Assembly: GCF_965363235.1 (NCBI RefSeq)
Contig: NC_134848.1
Location: forward strand, 59,482,181 to 59,546,180
Direction of reading: 5' to 3'
DNA from: Mytilus galloprovincialis
Taxonomy: Eukaryota; Mollusca; Bivalvia; Mytilida; Mytilidae
Length of the DNA stretch: 64,000 nt
Shown here: piece after piece, positions 50,203-62,314 of the stretch
Position numbering within the stretch: position 1 is the first letter of the stretch
Layout of the letters: every line of letters begins with the position of its first letter
Position numbers and translations under genes: made by a program
The notes under the pieces: generated by a model
What the model was told of the DNA's origin: nothing
The model's input: only the letters and a program-made list of their open reading frames with translations
Database searches by the model: none

Positions 50203-51059
50203 TGTATGCTACTCTTTCCTAGAAAAAAAATTGAAATTAACAAATTTCAAAGATTATACAACCGTATTTTTGTGTCGTTTCTCGCGTTACTTTTCGCTTC
50301 CGAAGTGCATAACGCTGACTGATTTATAAATAATCGTCACCGGCAAATTCGTAATTTTTGCTTTAAAATTACAATGAATAAAACGGAAAAGTCAGAAGAA
50401 ATTGCCGGGAACTGTAAGTATTTCTGTTGCAGGTGTAAAAACAGTGGTGTTACTATAGTTTCCAATTTCATAACGCTATTTTTAAATGGTTAATCACATG
50501 CTTTCTTATGATTGCAGTCGAGATGTTTAAACAGGTAAATCAATGAATATTAACATTTGAGTTTCGTTCTTCTTGTTAATTATGCTAGAAAATGATGTTA
50601 TTGTTATGCATTATATTTCACCCAAAACAAAAGTCTATTTTTTAGGGGAAAGACGGCTTCAAGCCGTCAATCCTCTATGGGGTTGACCAGAGTGACATTA
50701 TGTCACATCATTCATTTTGTTTTTATAGTGTGGAAAACCCCCCAACAAATCTTTCTGAGATTGATTAGATGGGGAGACACAAATGAATAGATTGACTTTA
50801 AACACTTTTTTACACATTTCCCTTCTGTTTCTCTAGAAATTATCAAATATTGAGCTCTCCTTTGTAACCTTATTTACATTTCTTTGACAATCTGGAAATT
50901 AAAAATCAGTATGAATAAATCCAACCTATATTATATTTTTTAATATAGTGACGTCATTGTTGGAATGCCACACTACACAGAAGCAGGGATATCCTTCACT
51001 GGTTATTTAAATCATTCTCAAAGATTGTGCACTAATTAAAAAATGGTATTTGTCAAATT
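50203..51059. other. unassigned sequence
   Basis: A short inverted motif GACGGCTTCAAGCCGTC at 50652 stands alone. Nothing else could be supported. Confidence 0.4.
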
Positions 51060-51062
51060 TAA

Positions 51063-51373
51063 GGCAGTAACCATTTGATTTTTGGGGGGGGTTGGCGGGG
51101 GGGGGGGGGGGGGGGCTTTGGTTTTTTTTGGAAAAAAAAGTTTGTTTCCAGGATTTGGTGAAAAAAAATAATTTGTTTTGGACCCTGAGAAAAAAAATTT
51201 GTTTGTTTCACCCTCAGCTGCCACTTTATGTTATGCCAACATTGAAAGAAAAAAATTGTTTTCGGTTTGTCGCTAAAAAATAGATTCCTCTTCCCCGAAG
51301 GCGAAAAAAAAAGTCTGCACAGAAAAAAAACCCAAAGCCCCCCCCCCCCCCAGAAAATCAAATGGTTGCTGCC
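51063..51373. repeat. 311-bp G/C-tract fold-back, Harbinger-like ends
   Basis: GGCAGTAACCATTTGATTTT at the left is inverted at 51354-51373 (AAATCAAATGGTTGCTGCC), followed inside by a long G tract and, opposite, a C tract. TAA flanks both sides, a TWA target. The ends share ACCATTTGATTTT with the 42689-44185 element. Confidence 0.8.
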
Positions 51374-51376
51374 TAA

Positions 51377-52018
51377 ACATAATTATGTTTGCTGTAGATG
51401 ATTCAAACACCAACATGCAATACTTTAATTTGTAAGTCAACAACTTTCAAAGTAAACAAAGTCCGAGGGCTACATGACATTGGGGAGAGGAACGATTTTT
51501 TTGATTTTTGGAAAATGACGCGTCAGCGGCATTCTTCCATTACTATTGACCAGAACAACAGGAAGTCGATTATTGCCTCCGCCTACCGCACTTGGTTTCA
51601 TATTTACTATTTTACAAACTAACTGGTATCTGCTTGTATTCCGCTACACTAGAACAAAGTGTGTTAGCCTCGGACGAGAACCAGTTTACATACTTTATTT
51701 TATTTAGTACAACAAAAATGTTGACTGTCCATAGGAAGTCTTGTATAGTCCGCGCTTTTATTCTCAACAATTGGACCTTCCAGTAGGGATGCGCATTAAA
51801 TAGTACAATTAGCAAGAAATAAGAGAACAAGTTCAATATTCGCGGCGAGGTTGTTTGTTTACATTCCGCCATCTTTGTTATTGATATTGTAGAGGGCGCT
51901 CTCATGATTTTTCAAACTCGTCCATATTAATAAGTTATTTCTATTTAATATCAAATCAAAAGTGATAAATATAAAAACTAAACCTTTCATTACAAATTTC
52001 TCCTTTCTGTTCAATGCA
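51377..52018. other. unassigned sequence
   Basis: Short ORFs only. CCGCCATCTTTG near 51867 resembles an initiator-region word, but no downstream exon was found. Confidence 0.35.
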
Positions 52019-52027
52019 TTTATAATT

Positions 52028-53123
52028 GGCAGTGTCTGCGCGTACCCGCATGTGGGTACGAATAGTCAAATTGCCTTTCTAGGCTGCACGTACCCACATT
52101 CGGTTTTATAATAAAATGCCGTCGGATCGGGAATGAAACGTGAAATATATACGGAATTTGTTGCAATTAGTGAATAAATTGATTAAAACTACCCAGAATT
52201 TTTATAAATATACACATATATATATAGGCAAGTGAACAGTTTTTTTTCTCAGTTAGTAAATATTCTTAAAATGGAAGAGAGTGATATTATAGCTGTGGGG
52301 AAGACATTTCAGACTTATAATGAATTAGAAAGATTTGTACAGAACTATCAGGCGTTAAATTTCATACAATTGTATAAAAGAAATTCGCAGTCTATAGCAG
52401 CCACAGAGAAAAGAAGAACCGGGAGCACAAAAATTAAAGAAGATTTAAAGTATAACAGAATAATTTTTCCTGCATTCATGGTGGGAAAAAATTCCAAACA
52501 AATTCGACAGGAAAAAGGCCGAATACAAGGTATTTGTAAAATTTGTTCGAAATCTTGACTAGTCAGTTACATCATGGAAGTAATATATTCAATATTACTT
52601 CCATGGTTACATGAATCTTTTATAATTGGTTTAAATTGATTTATTACTTGCTTCTTTAATTTTTATAAACTCAAGCTTTAATTTTAGTAGTTTTATATAT
52701 TTTTAAAATTTCAGTTTCTGTTTTACATTTTACTAAAAGATTATTTTAAAATATCATATGGGTATATTTTTAAATTATTAAACTGTTATTCTTTAAATTT
52801 TCATTTAAATTTTATAATAGTATTAATTTCTATCATGTTTTTCTTTTACAGGGACTGTACAGTTTCATTTTACATCATTGTGCATTTAATTTAGCAATGT
52901 TTATTATGTATCATTATTTAATAAATACAATTTGAAAATGTTATTTTTCATACTCTTCACTCTTTCTACACGAAATCCCCATATTATCGATAATTTCCGT
53001 ATATATTTCACATTTCATTCCCGATCCGATGGCATTTTAATAGAAAACCGGATGTGGGTACGTGCAGCCTAGAACGGCAATTTGACTATTCGTACCCACA
53101 TGCGGGTACGCGCAGACACTGCC
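52028..53123. mobile_element. 1.1 kb Mutator-like element with perfect ends and 9-bp target duplication
   Basis: GGCAGTGTCTGCGCGTACCC at 52028 is inverted exactly at 53104-53123. Arms extend about 140 bp with few mismatches and contain CGTACCCGCATGTGGGTACG, itself a near palindrome. TTTATAATT flanks both sides (52019-52027, 53124-53132). The interior has a FAR1-like ORF, so this is a nonautonomous deletion derivative of a Mutator-like element. Confidence 0.88.
52232..52558 (+). pseudogene. FAR1/ZSWIM-type N-terminal fragment of a Mutator-like transposase
   Basis: The second Met (52271) begins MEESDIIAVGKTFQTYNELE; YNELERFVQNYQ and KYNRIIF follow as in FAR1-type DNA-binding domains of MULE transposases. 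After KYNRIIF the expected CIHGGK wording continues in the other frame, so a one-base deletion in the T run near 52469 shifts the reading frame. It ends near a GTATTT that may have been a donor. The catalytic part is absent. Confidence 0.65.
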
Positions 53124-53967
53124 TTTATAATTTGTAAATTACAAAACGTAATCGGTTATTGTTCATTCCGTTTTGATGTTTCATACCGACTTAAAATTGG
53201 TTTGTATAAGCTTAGACCCTTCAAACATTAATGTGATAGGTATATTAAAGACTGTTTTACAAAAGGATGGAACTTTTTTATTTTCAAAATCGTATTATAG
53301 TGATATCTGTCATGTACGGATTTCGACTTTCACCGGTAATTTCTTCTTTTACACGTGCGTTTTAAACTTCTTTTCAAAACATCGCAAAGTTTCAAAATTG
53401 TTTTTTAAGTGAATTAAACTTATTTCAACAATCATGAAGCGTTCTAGAATCATTTTAAAACAGTTTGTACTTCTGTTTGATGATCGAAAACAGGGTTTCT
53501 CAAGAAAATACCGCAAACGATCGCAGAGGATTTGAAATGTTCAACTCAAATCGGCACCTGGTTAAATCGGCATATAGTCAAATCGGCACCTATTTGAAGT
53601 CAATTTGGCATCCAATAATATTTGTTATAATATTTTCTATTCAATCAACTTTATATAACTTTTACAAAGTACATGTACATAGTTAATTAGTTGTTGTGTA
53701 TAAAGGTAAACAACGAATTCCTTATTCAAGCTGTTACTTAACAATGAAACAATTAGAAAAATAAAATGGAAACTATGAGTCCCTTTCAATAAATCTAACT
53801 TTCATGCCAAATAATAGCTAATTTTAGGTGTTTTTTTTCAGGACAGTTAAAACAACATCAAACCAACAATCCTGTAAAATGCTCAACTGGTTAAAAAATG
53901 CATAAAAAAATGAATATTCAATATCTTTAATTCCTAAATATACCTCATATATATAATTAAAAATACA

Positions 53968-56951
53968 TGTTCCAGACCATGAGTATTTGGACTGTACGTT
54001 CCGGACGGTATACGTATACTCATACAGTCTGACAATACTCGTATGGTCGGACCGTATGAGTAAACATGTATGGTCCAGTACGAGCTAACCATTTATCAGA
54101 ATCTTTATTTTTTAGTTTTTATACGACCGCAAAATTTTTAATTTTTTGGTCGTATATTGCTATCACGTTGGCGTCGTCGTCGTCGTCGGCGTCGGCGTCG
54201 TCGTCGTCCGAATACTTTTAGTTTTCGCACTCTAACTTTAGTAAAAGTGAATAGAAATCAATGAAATTTTAACACAAGGTTTATGACCACAAAAGGAAGG
54301 TTGGGATTGATTTTGGGAGTTTTGGTCCCAACATTTTAGGAATTAGGGGCCAAAAAGGGCCCAAATAAGCATTTTCTTGGTTTTCGCACTATAACTTTAG
54401 TTTAAGTGAATAGGAATCTATGAAATTTTGACACAAGGTTTATGACCACAAAATGACGGTTGGGATTGATTTTGGGAGTTTTGGTTCTAACAGTTTAGGA
54501 ATAAAGGGCCAAAAAAGGGCCCAAATAAGCATTATTCTTGGTTTTCGCACAATAACTTTAGTATAAGTAAATAGAAATCAATGAAATTTAAACACAAGGT
54601 TTATGACCACAAAAGGAAGGTTGGGATTGATTTTTGGAGTTGAGGTCACAACAGTTTATGAATAAGGGGCCAAAAAGGGGCCCAAATAAGCATTATTTTT
54701 GGTTTTTGCACCATAACTTTAGTATAAGTAAATAGAAATCTATGAAATTTAAACACAAGGTTTATGACCATAAAAGGAAGGTTGGGATTGATTTTGGGAG
54801 TTTTGGTCCCAACAGTTTAGGAATAAGGGGCCCAAAGGGTCCAAAATTGAACTTTGTGTGATTTCATCAAAAATTGAATAATTGGGGTTCTTTGATATGC
54901 CGAATCTAACTATGTATGTAGATTCTTAATTTTTGGTCCCTTTTTCAAATTGGTCTACATTAAGGTCCAAAGGGTCCAAAATTAAACTTAGTTTGATTTT
55001 AACAAAAATTGAATCCTTGGGGTTCTTTGATATGCTGAATTTAAAAATGTACTTATATTTTTAATTATTGGCCTAGTTTTCAAGTTGGTCCAAATGGGGG
55101 TCCAAAATTAAACTTTGTTTGATTTCATCAAAAATTGAATAAATGGGTTCTTTGATATGCCAAATCTAACTGTGTATGTAGATTCTTAATTTTTGCTACA
55201 TTAAGGTCCAAAGGGTCCAAAATTTAACTAAGTTTGATTTTAACAAAAATTAAATTATTGGGCTTATTTGATATGCTTTATCTAACCATGTACTTTGATT
55301 TTTGATTATGGGCCCAGTTTTCAAGTTGGTGCAAATCAGGATTCCATATCAAGTATTGTGCAATAACGAGAAATTTTTAATTGCACAGTATTGCACAATA
55401 GCAAGAAATATCTAATTGCACAATATTGTGCAATAGCAATTAATTTTCAATTGGAGTTATCTTTCTTTGTATAGAATAGTAGTTGATAATATATGTTGGA
55501 AATTTGCCAGACATGACTATAATGATATTTTCTATTTTTATTTGCCAATAACTTTATGTAAATAACTTCATTGGAAATTTGCCAATATAAAATGTTGCTG
55601 ATGAAGCTTTTTTTCCTTATCTTATCTAAAATGTTTTTAGATTTATAATGTATGTTGGATATTTGCCAGACATGACTATGATGTCATTTTCTATTTTTAT
55701 TTGCCAATAACTTTATGCAAATAACTTCATTGGAAATTTGCCAATATAAAATGTTGCTGATGAAGTTTTTTTTATTGTTTTATACAATAAACAATGCATT
55801 TTTACTACCAACCAATCTTTACCATTCAGTGATAACAAGCACTTTATTTTACATTTTAATATTTTATGATGTATTTAAAAGAGTAGTTATTGTTGCAAAC
55901 TCCATTAGAATTTTGAATTGATATTAGTTTTGGAAAAAGGGAAACGGGGATGTGAAAAAAAAAAATGGGGGGGGGGGGGGGGGGGTTAAATTTTTCTCAT
56001 TTCAGATTTCATAAATAAAAAGAAAATTTCTTCAAACATTTTTTTGAGAGGATTAATATTCAACAGCATAGTGAATTGCTCAAAGGCAAAAAAAAATTTT
56101 AAGTTCATTAGACCACATTCATTCTGTGTCAGAAACCTATGCTGTGTCAACTATTTAATTTTAGATTTAAATAAATTTGAAGAAGAAATCTTTAATTGAT
56201 TTGTAAAATCTTGACATTTGTTTTGTGTAAAAAAAAACATGTAATGTCAAAAATTTGATCACAATCCAAATTCAGAGCTGTATCACGCTTGAATGTTTTG
56301 TCCATACTTGCCCCAACTGTTCAAGGTTCGACCTCTGCGGTCGTATAAAGCTGCACCCTGCGGAGCACCTGGTTATAAATTTTTATCATTACAATTACTT
56401 TTAAATGGATCAAATGAATAATTGAACAATTGAATTTAAATATTTGTTTAATTGAATATCTGAATCCTATTTTGGTACTCTCTCCTATGGTGACTCTTAC
56501 TACCACAATTAATGATAAATTATTTACATTTACATGTGTGCAGTTCATTCATGTTCCTTTGCATTTGCATTATTTTATAAAGTTTCTAATATTCTAAAAT
56601 TGTAGTTCCACATCATGTTAACTTCCGATAATGTAAATTTCTATGATCATAATTCAATTAATGTATTACTGATCGACAAGCTAAATACAAGATATTAACA
56701 TGATGAACAGATTTAATAAGCGTGAATTTTTGTATTAGTTAAAAAATTACGTTTTTATTCCAATTACTATTGGAACTTTTACATATTAATTTGAGAGTTT
56801 AGTTATGTTGAGCTGTAAATGAACTTTACATGCATTTGTAACTTATAAACTTAAGCCACTTCTTAATGATATTAATCAGATTATTTTGAAAAAGTACGCA
56901 TAAGGTCCAGACTGCACGTGTACGGTCCAAATACTCATACGGTCTGGAACA
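53968..56951. mobile_element. inner 3.0 kb inverted-repeat element
   Basis: TGTTCCAGACC, then ATGAGTATTTGGAC and GTAC at the left, are inverted at 56900-56951 (GTCCAAATACTCATACGGTC). TACA flanks both sides. Further GGTCxGACCGTAT words lie at 54025-54075. The interior is family D. Confidence 0.7.
54118..56372. repeat. family D repeat with two internal tandem arrays
   Basis: Starts TTATACGACCGCAAAA and ends TGCGGTCGTATAAAGCTGCA plus CCTGCGGAGCACCTGG. After a TCG microsatellite (54172-54212) come four roughly 170-bp units (CACAAGGTTTATGACCACAA, GGTTGGGATTGATTTT), then three to four roughly 150-bp units (GGGTTCTTTGATATGC, AAGGTCCAAAGGGTCC), then a duplicated roughly 190-bp block (GCCAGACATGACTATxATG at 55507 and 55665). 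A poly-G tract is at 55967-55986. Confidence 0.8.
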
Positions 56952-57209
56952 TACAGATTTAGTGGAGAAAAATAAATATATACAAAATGTACATGAACCC
57001 CCAAAAATGTGAAAGTTAATATTTTCAGACAATCCTTTCCTTAACTCTTTTTGCTTAAATACTAAAAACAAATCTGGCAACCCCTTTCTTATTTTTACTC
57101 TTTTTGCTTAAAATACTGTTAAAAATATATATTTAACATGGGTGACAAATTGACTATATAGGGTGTCGATTTGACCAGGTGCCAATTTAACCAGGTGCCG
57201 GTTTGACTA

Positions 57210-58256
57210 TCATTTTTTTAAATTACCTGAGTTTCATTAGACCTTTGATAACAGTAACAAAAAGATTATTTAAAATTAATTAAAATTTTCTGAGAGAAGG
57301 GACTATGTACCAGTGAGAAATATACAAGCCTTTCTACGGTTTTTATTTGTACAATTCAGGTAGTCTTGACCTATTCATTTGTCTTAAAAAAAAACAGTCA
57401 CTTCACACACTCACATATATACGAATATCAATTATATGCTTACAAGACATGTTGCATTGTTAAATTAATTACAGTATGTGAAAATCAAGACTTGCATAAA
57501 AAATATCCCAATATTAGAGACAGTGGCGTCATTTTTCCTCAGAGCTTTCAGCTCTTTGATTTTCTGTAAAATTCTGTTTTGAGAATCTTCCTCCAATTCA
57601 GGAGTACCTCAATTTATGAGTAATTATCAACTGAAATAAACACTTAAAATGTGACATTTAGTACATGATAAGTAGTCTTCCATTAAAACTAAATTTTGTG
57701 TACCAACATAATCATTGTAATGGTAACAAAAAAAAAAAATGCACAAACTTGTAGTTTGCATTTTGAAGTTTAAACTTATTTATACATGAAATTTTACAAA
57801 TTTTCAAAATGTAGGATTTGGAAACAAACTTCACACAGTTAACATCAATCATATTGTTTTTTTTCCATAATAACCTGTATCCCTGTGATGAGAGTTGTAA
57901 CTGGGAACTTTATCAATGGATTTCAATATTGCCAACCTTTCTACATGTTCAAGCTGATCTTTTTTGCATTCTTTATATGAAGACTATCAAAAGATACCCC
58001 CCCCCCCCCAAAAAAAAAAAAAAACGAAATAGAAACAAGGGCCGTCTTGTCTTTCCCCTCAGAGCTATTCAGCTCTTTGATTATGTTTTTATGTTTTTTT
58101 AATTAAAATTGATTTTCTCGTCCAATCAAATTCATTTCCGGTATTGATTGAAGCATCCGGTTAAGCACAAGATGGCTGGTTGTATGTTATGGTAGGTTGT
58201 ATGGAGTTTGTTTGTGATGAGATGATCGCAGACACATTCTTTCTAAAAAATATTGT
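57210..58256. other. unassigned sequence with a short direct repeat
   Basis: CTCAGAGCTTTCAGCTCTTT near 57538 and CTCAGAGCTATTCAGCTCTT near 58059 are direct copies of one short palindromic motif. A poly-C/poly-A tract lies at 57998-58025. No exon supported. Confidence 0.5.
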
Positions 58257-58260
58257 TTAA

Positions 58261-58839
58261 GGTTCATCATAAGGAATTGAAAACTATGGCCGTGTTTACA
58301 CCTAAAAAATTACTATGAGTACAGACAAACGGTACATCCAGGAAAGTTTTATGGCATGGCAGGAACTAGATATATAAAAGTTATACGAAATCTACGTTTC
58401 AGAATATTAAAAACTTACCTAGATTTTCATGTCCAGTTTTTTTCAGTCTGCAGTAGATAGCAAAATAAACAAACACCCGAGTTTCATTTGATACGGTCCA
58501 CTCAGTTACACAGTTTAAATCACCTATTGTTGACAGGTGTCTATTGTCCATCCATTGTCCATTTAAATCAATACTACTCACAACATTGATTATATGAGGG
58601 GAGCTTCTCAATCATTTTCACTACTTAGTTAATTTTTGCACCTTCTGCAGGAACGAAAAAAACTGGAAGTCAAAATCTAGAAAAGTTTATAATTTTCTTA
58701 AACATAAAATGCATTTAAAATTTATATATCTAGTTCCTGCCATCCCTTTAAACTTTTGCACGTGCATAGGTTAGTCTGTACTCAGAGAAAAATTTGGGGT
58801 GTAAATACGGCCATATTTGCCAAAAGGTTATGATGAACC
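58261..58839. mobile_element. 579-bp inverted-repeat element flanked by TTAA
   Basis: GGTTCATCATAA then TATGGCCGTxTTTACACC at the left are inverted at the right (GGTGTAAATACGGCCATA, TTATGATGAACC). TTAA lies at 58257-58260 and 58840-58843. The interior contains a minus-strand ORF (58399-58611) that reads DLNGQWMDNRHLSTIGD and ends at HENLG followed by GTAAGT, like a captured exon with a donor. Not recognised. Confidence 0.7.
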
Positions 58840-59129
58840 TTAAAAAAGAAATATACAATTTTCAAAGAGTAAGGATGGGGTCCATTTATTTATCTTATGT
58901 GCAATGTGCTACATACGATTTTCATTGAAAATAAATTACAATAACTTTGACAAAATCAATTTTAAATTTCATGGACGTTTTAACACACTTCGTTTCTGAA
59001 TAATGATTGAAAGGGACTAAGTAAAATTCACTTCAATTACGTCTCTTATTACTCAACCTTTGCTTATTTGCATCGTTTTTTTATATTTTTAATTTAGAAA
59101 TGGATGGTAACCAAGCCCCTTTAAAACTC

Positions 59130-59233
59130 TTAAATTACAACTACTAAGATATCCTGCACAAGGCACAGGCTTTATCCGTCATAGTCCACGAAAATACTTT
59201 ATTTAGAATTTATCGTGAAAAATTTATAACTAC
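59130..59233 (+). repeat. left part of an 88-bp tandem array
   Basis: One unit (AAGATATCCTGCACAAGGCA, ATAGTCCACGAAAATACTTT) ends at AACTAC, where the 59234-61755 element is inserted. Confidence 0.85.
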
Positions 59234-61755
59234 CAGAGCTCCAGATAAGAATTCATAAATTGGGGTATTTACCCACCATTTTCTTATATAATTGGGTGAT
59301 AAAGTTTTTTAATTGCATTATCAATTGCAATTCACCCCTCAGGTTAATATCAAATTGGGTTTTTCACCACCAAGCTCCCTAATGTATTGGGTTTTTTCAT
59401 CGACGCAATATTGAATATTTAGGCAATATCAACCCCAATTTTTTTCCATCTTAAATTAATATGTTTCTGTCTTTGTTTAGCTCTTTTATTTGGTTTAGGG
59501 TTATGGTTAGGGTTAATTATTTGCTAGCTGTTTTATTTGGTTTATTCACTGAGGAGCAATTGTAGGTTTAATTTGTGTCCCGTTTCAAACCTTTTGCCAG
59601 TTTTGTATTTTCTCACAAAAAAGGATATGTGTATTCACAGGCACTTGTCTTATACCTTTATATAATAAATTCTGAGACCAGTGCCTGATCAGTGGCTGTG
59701 TGCATGGTGTGTGTATTCATTAATTAACTGTAAAATGAATAAAAAATAGTATATAAGGCCAATTAAAATTAATTGATAGATTTTCATCCCCGCCCGCCCT
59801 TCTGAAATCGTCCCTCCCCGAATTTTTTTATTTTATAAAATTTACGATTTCCGGATTTCGTTCATTCCCGTTACCGGTAACCGTTAAAATTTCGTTTCAT
59901 CCTCAAAGCTACCTGTTTCAAATTTCGGTTTTGTACCTCAAGTAAATCTAACAAAAATGATTAAGTCGACCTTTCCGCTGCTCTATGATGACAGCATCAT
60001 CTTCCGAGAGTACAGATTGATAACGAGAATGACGTGAAATATTGGTGTTAAGAGAAACACGCTGTTTCCAAGACTGCAAATCGCGGTATGTCACAAATTT
60101 CTGTGATTAGAAAACTGCGGACTTTTTTATTTATGCAATGACTTTGTCTCAGGAAATTTAAACTGTAAATGATACCCAAAGCGCAAGATTCCTGGAAACC
60201 ATTGATACAGAAAACATGACTGGATTATAGATATTGAAACACAAGCACGAACTTGTCAGATTTATGACCGTTTATTGAAATTAAAAAGTCGACTAACATA
60301 TGCATTTTATTTGTGCAAGCCCTTTGGTTTTACCCATGGCTGTTTTTTTATGTTGACAAACAGCAAATGTCCCAATACACCCAAAAAGAGTCATTAAAAA
60401 ACAACTTTTTTTTTATTATTAAGTTCATGTTTTACATGATAATTATATTTTCATCTTGCATATAAAGTACCAACCCTATTATTTTCAACACTCTCTGAGT
60501 TTTCATTTTATTCTGTACTCATAATAATTGTGTTGCATACCAATGCATTTGCTTCATTTTATGGGAATACAAACCATTGTTTAGATACCCAAATACATTT
60601 GGTGTAGGTAGTCTAACTGAAGAGAGTATTTCTCACACGTTTTTGTTATTAAGTTTTTAAAGCCGTAATTAGATATATTTATTTAAGGATTTGAAAAATT
60701 ATGTAAGATTCCTCATACTTGTGTATATAAAAAAGAAGATGTGGTATGATTGCCAATGAGACAACTATCCACAAAAGACCAAAATGACACAGACATTAAC
60801 AACTATAGGTCACTGTACAGCCTTAACAATACATGATATAAGCTTATTATCATGATTATTACACTTGCATATATATGAAGAACTCGTCACAAAACATGCA
60901 AAAGGGTTTCATATGAAATAAAATTTAAAAAATAAAATCCTCCCACCCACCCCATTTTTTTCAAAAATTTGGATGAAAATCTACTAATTAATTTTAGTTG
61001 GCCTAAACTCTAATTATACTTGAATGATTTTCTTTTATTCAATTTACATAAATCTGGGTTTAGTTGTCTCTTATTAGAACTTTTGGTTTCTGATGCTTTA
61101 TCATTTCATAATTGATTTGGCCTTTCACTTTTTCCAACTGAATTCGTTTTTGATGAAACCCCGTGTTTATTAGCAATGTTCTCGTTATGGTACACACACA
61201 ATCCCGTGCATTCGATGGACGCTTCCTAAAAACACTGGCTGAGTCTTGTTATCATTATAACTTTCCCTCAGTTTTCCAAAAGAAGCCGAAAAATGCTTCT
61301 ATCCAATATTTTAACTGGACTTTCACTTTCGTTTTAATTCAATGTATGTTATGGAAAATCCAGAGCAATGCGATAAAAATATGACTACATGACACACGCT
61401 AATTGGATAAACACAGAGAAGATCGAAATATTTACAAAAACATGTGTACCTATTGAGCAACGGAAAACTCGAACAGGGACCCATTTCAGCTACTTGATGC
61501 AGGGATCTGTTTTTAGAACGACAGGAAATTTCCAGTGATAAATATTATAAAAAAAGTTTACGCGACGACTGTAAACAGATGGTAATTAACACAAACAGTA
61601 GCCAATAAAGGGGTTGAGAACTCATGGTTTTGGCATATAATTGGGTTTTCCGTTGAATGAATTGGGTTGTTGAACCCTTCAATGGACAATGGCATTGGGT
61701 TTTCTATTATTTGTATTGCGTGATCACGCAAATACACAGCTTATCTGGAGCTCTG
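59234..61755. mobile_element. 2.5 kb hAT-like element interrupting a tandem array
   Basis: CAGAGCTCCAGATAAG at 59234 is exactly inverted at 61740-61755, and AACTAC is duplicated on both sides. CAGxG ends fit hAT-type elements, although the 6-bp duplication is shorter than the usual 8. ATTGGGTTTT-like words recur just inside both ends. The interior includes a family B copy (60728-60835); no transposase recognised. Confidence 0.75.
60728..60835 (+). repeat. family B copy inside the hAT-like element
   Basis: AAGATGTGGTATGATTGCCA, AATGAGACAAC and ACAACTATAGGTCACTGTAC. Confidence 0.85.
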
Positions 61756-62025
61756 AACTACTAAGACAATGTAAGATATCCTGCACAAGGCACAGGCTTA
61801 TTTGCCATAGTCCGCGAAAATACTTTATTTAGAATTTATTGTAAAAAATTTGTAACTATTAAGATATCCTGCACAAGGCACGGGCTTATCTGTCATAGTC
61901 CGCGAAAATACTTTATTTAGAATTTATTGTAAAAAATTTGTAACTTTTAAGATATCCTGCACAAGGCACGGGCTTATCTGTCATAGTCAGCGAAAATACT
62001 TTATTTAGAATTTATGGTAAAAAAA
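61756..62025 (+). repeat. right part of the 88-bp tandem array (three units)
   Basis: AAGATATCCTGCACAAGGCA starts at 61773, 61861 and 61949, exactly 88 bp apart, with TTTATTTAGAATTTATTGTA in each unit. Confidence 0.92.
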
Positions 62026-62314
62026 AATTTTTTTTCATTATAATTATTGGTGTTGGTAATGCAGCCTTGGTATACCAAGACAGTCACAAGCCTGTTTAAT
62101 GCAGAGTGTCCATACCGTAATATAATTTCATTATCTCTTAATGATTAATTATGTAATGGGCACGTGTCAGTAAACAACAACCGAATTAACAATATAACAG
62201 AAGTGTGAGGTAATGATTATTCTGTTTATTGGAACAAATTAACTCATTATCACTATTAAATTATACAACTGGTACTGAACATTTCACTATTAAAACTAAT
62301 TAAGTCTCCCAAAC
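62026..62314. other. unassigned AT-rich spacer
   Basis: Nothing recognised. Confidence 0.4.

Larger units (their letters stand above)
53544..57209. mobile_element. outer 3.7 kb element with CGGCACCTGGTTAAAT words
   Basis: TCAAATCGGCACCTGGTTAA at 53545 and, inverted, TTAACCAGGTGCCGGTTTGA at about 57188-57207. Each end carries two or three copies of the ATCGGCACC word. No clear target duplication. It encloses the 53968-56951 element. Confidence 0.65.

Noticed and set aside
51059..51361. Pro- and Phe-rich ORFs on both strands
   Set aside because: Products of the poly-G/poly-C fold-back and its A/T runs.
59500..59530. GGTTAGGGTTAATT resembling telomere repeats
   Set aside because: Only one or two imperfect TTAGGG units inside a mobile element; no array.
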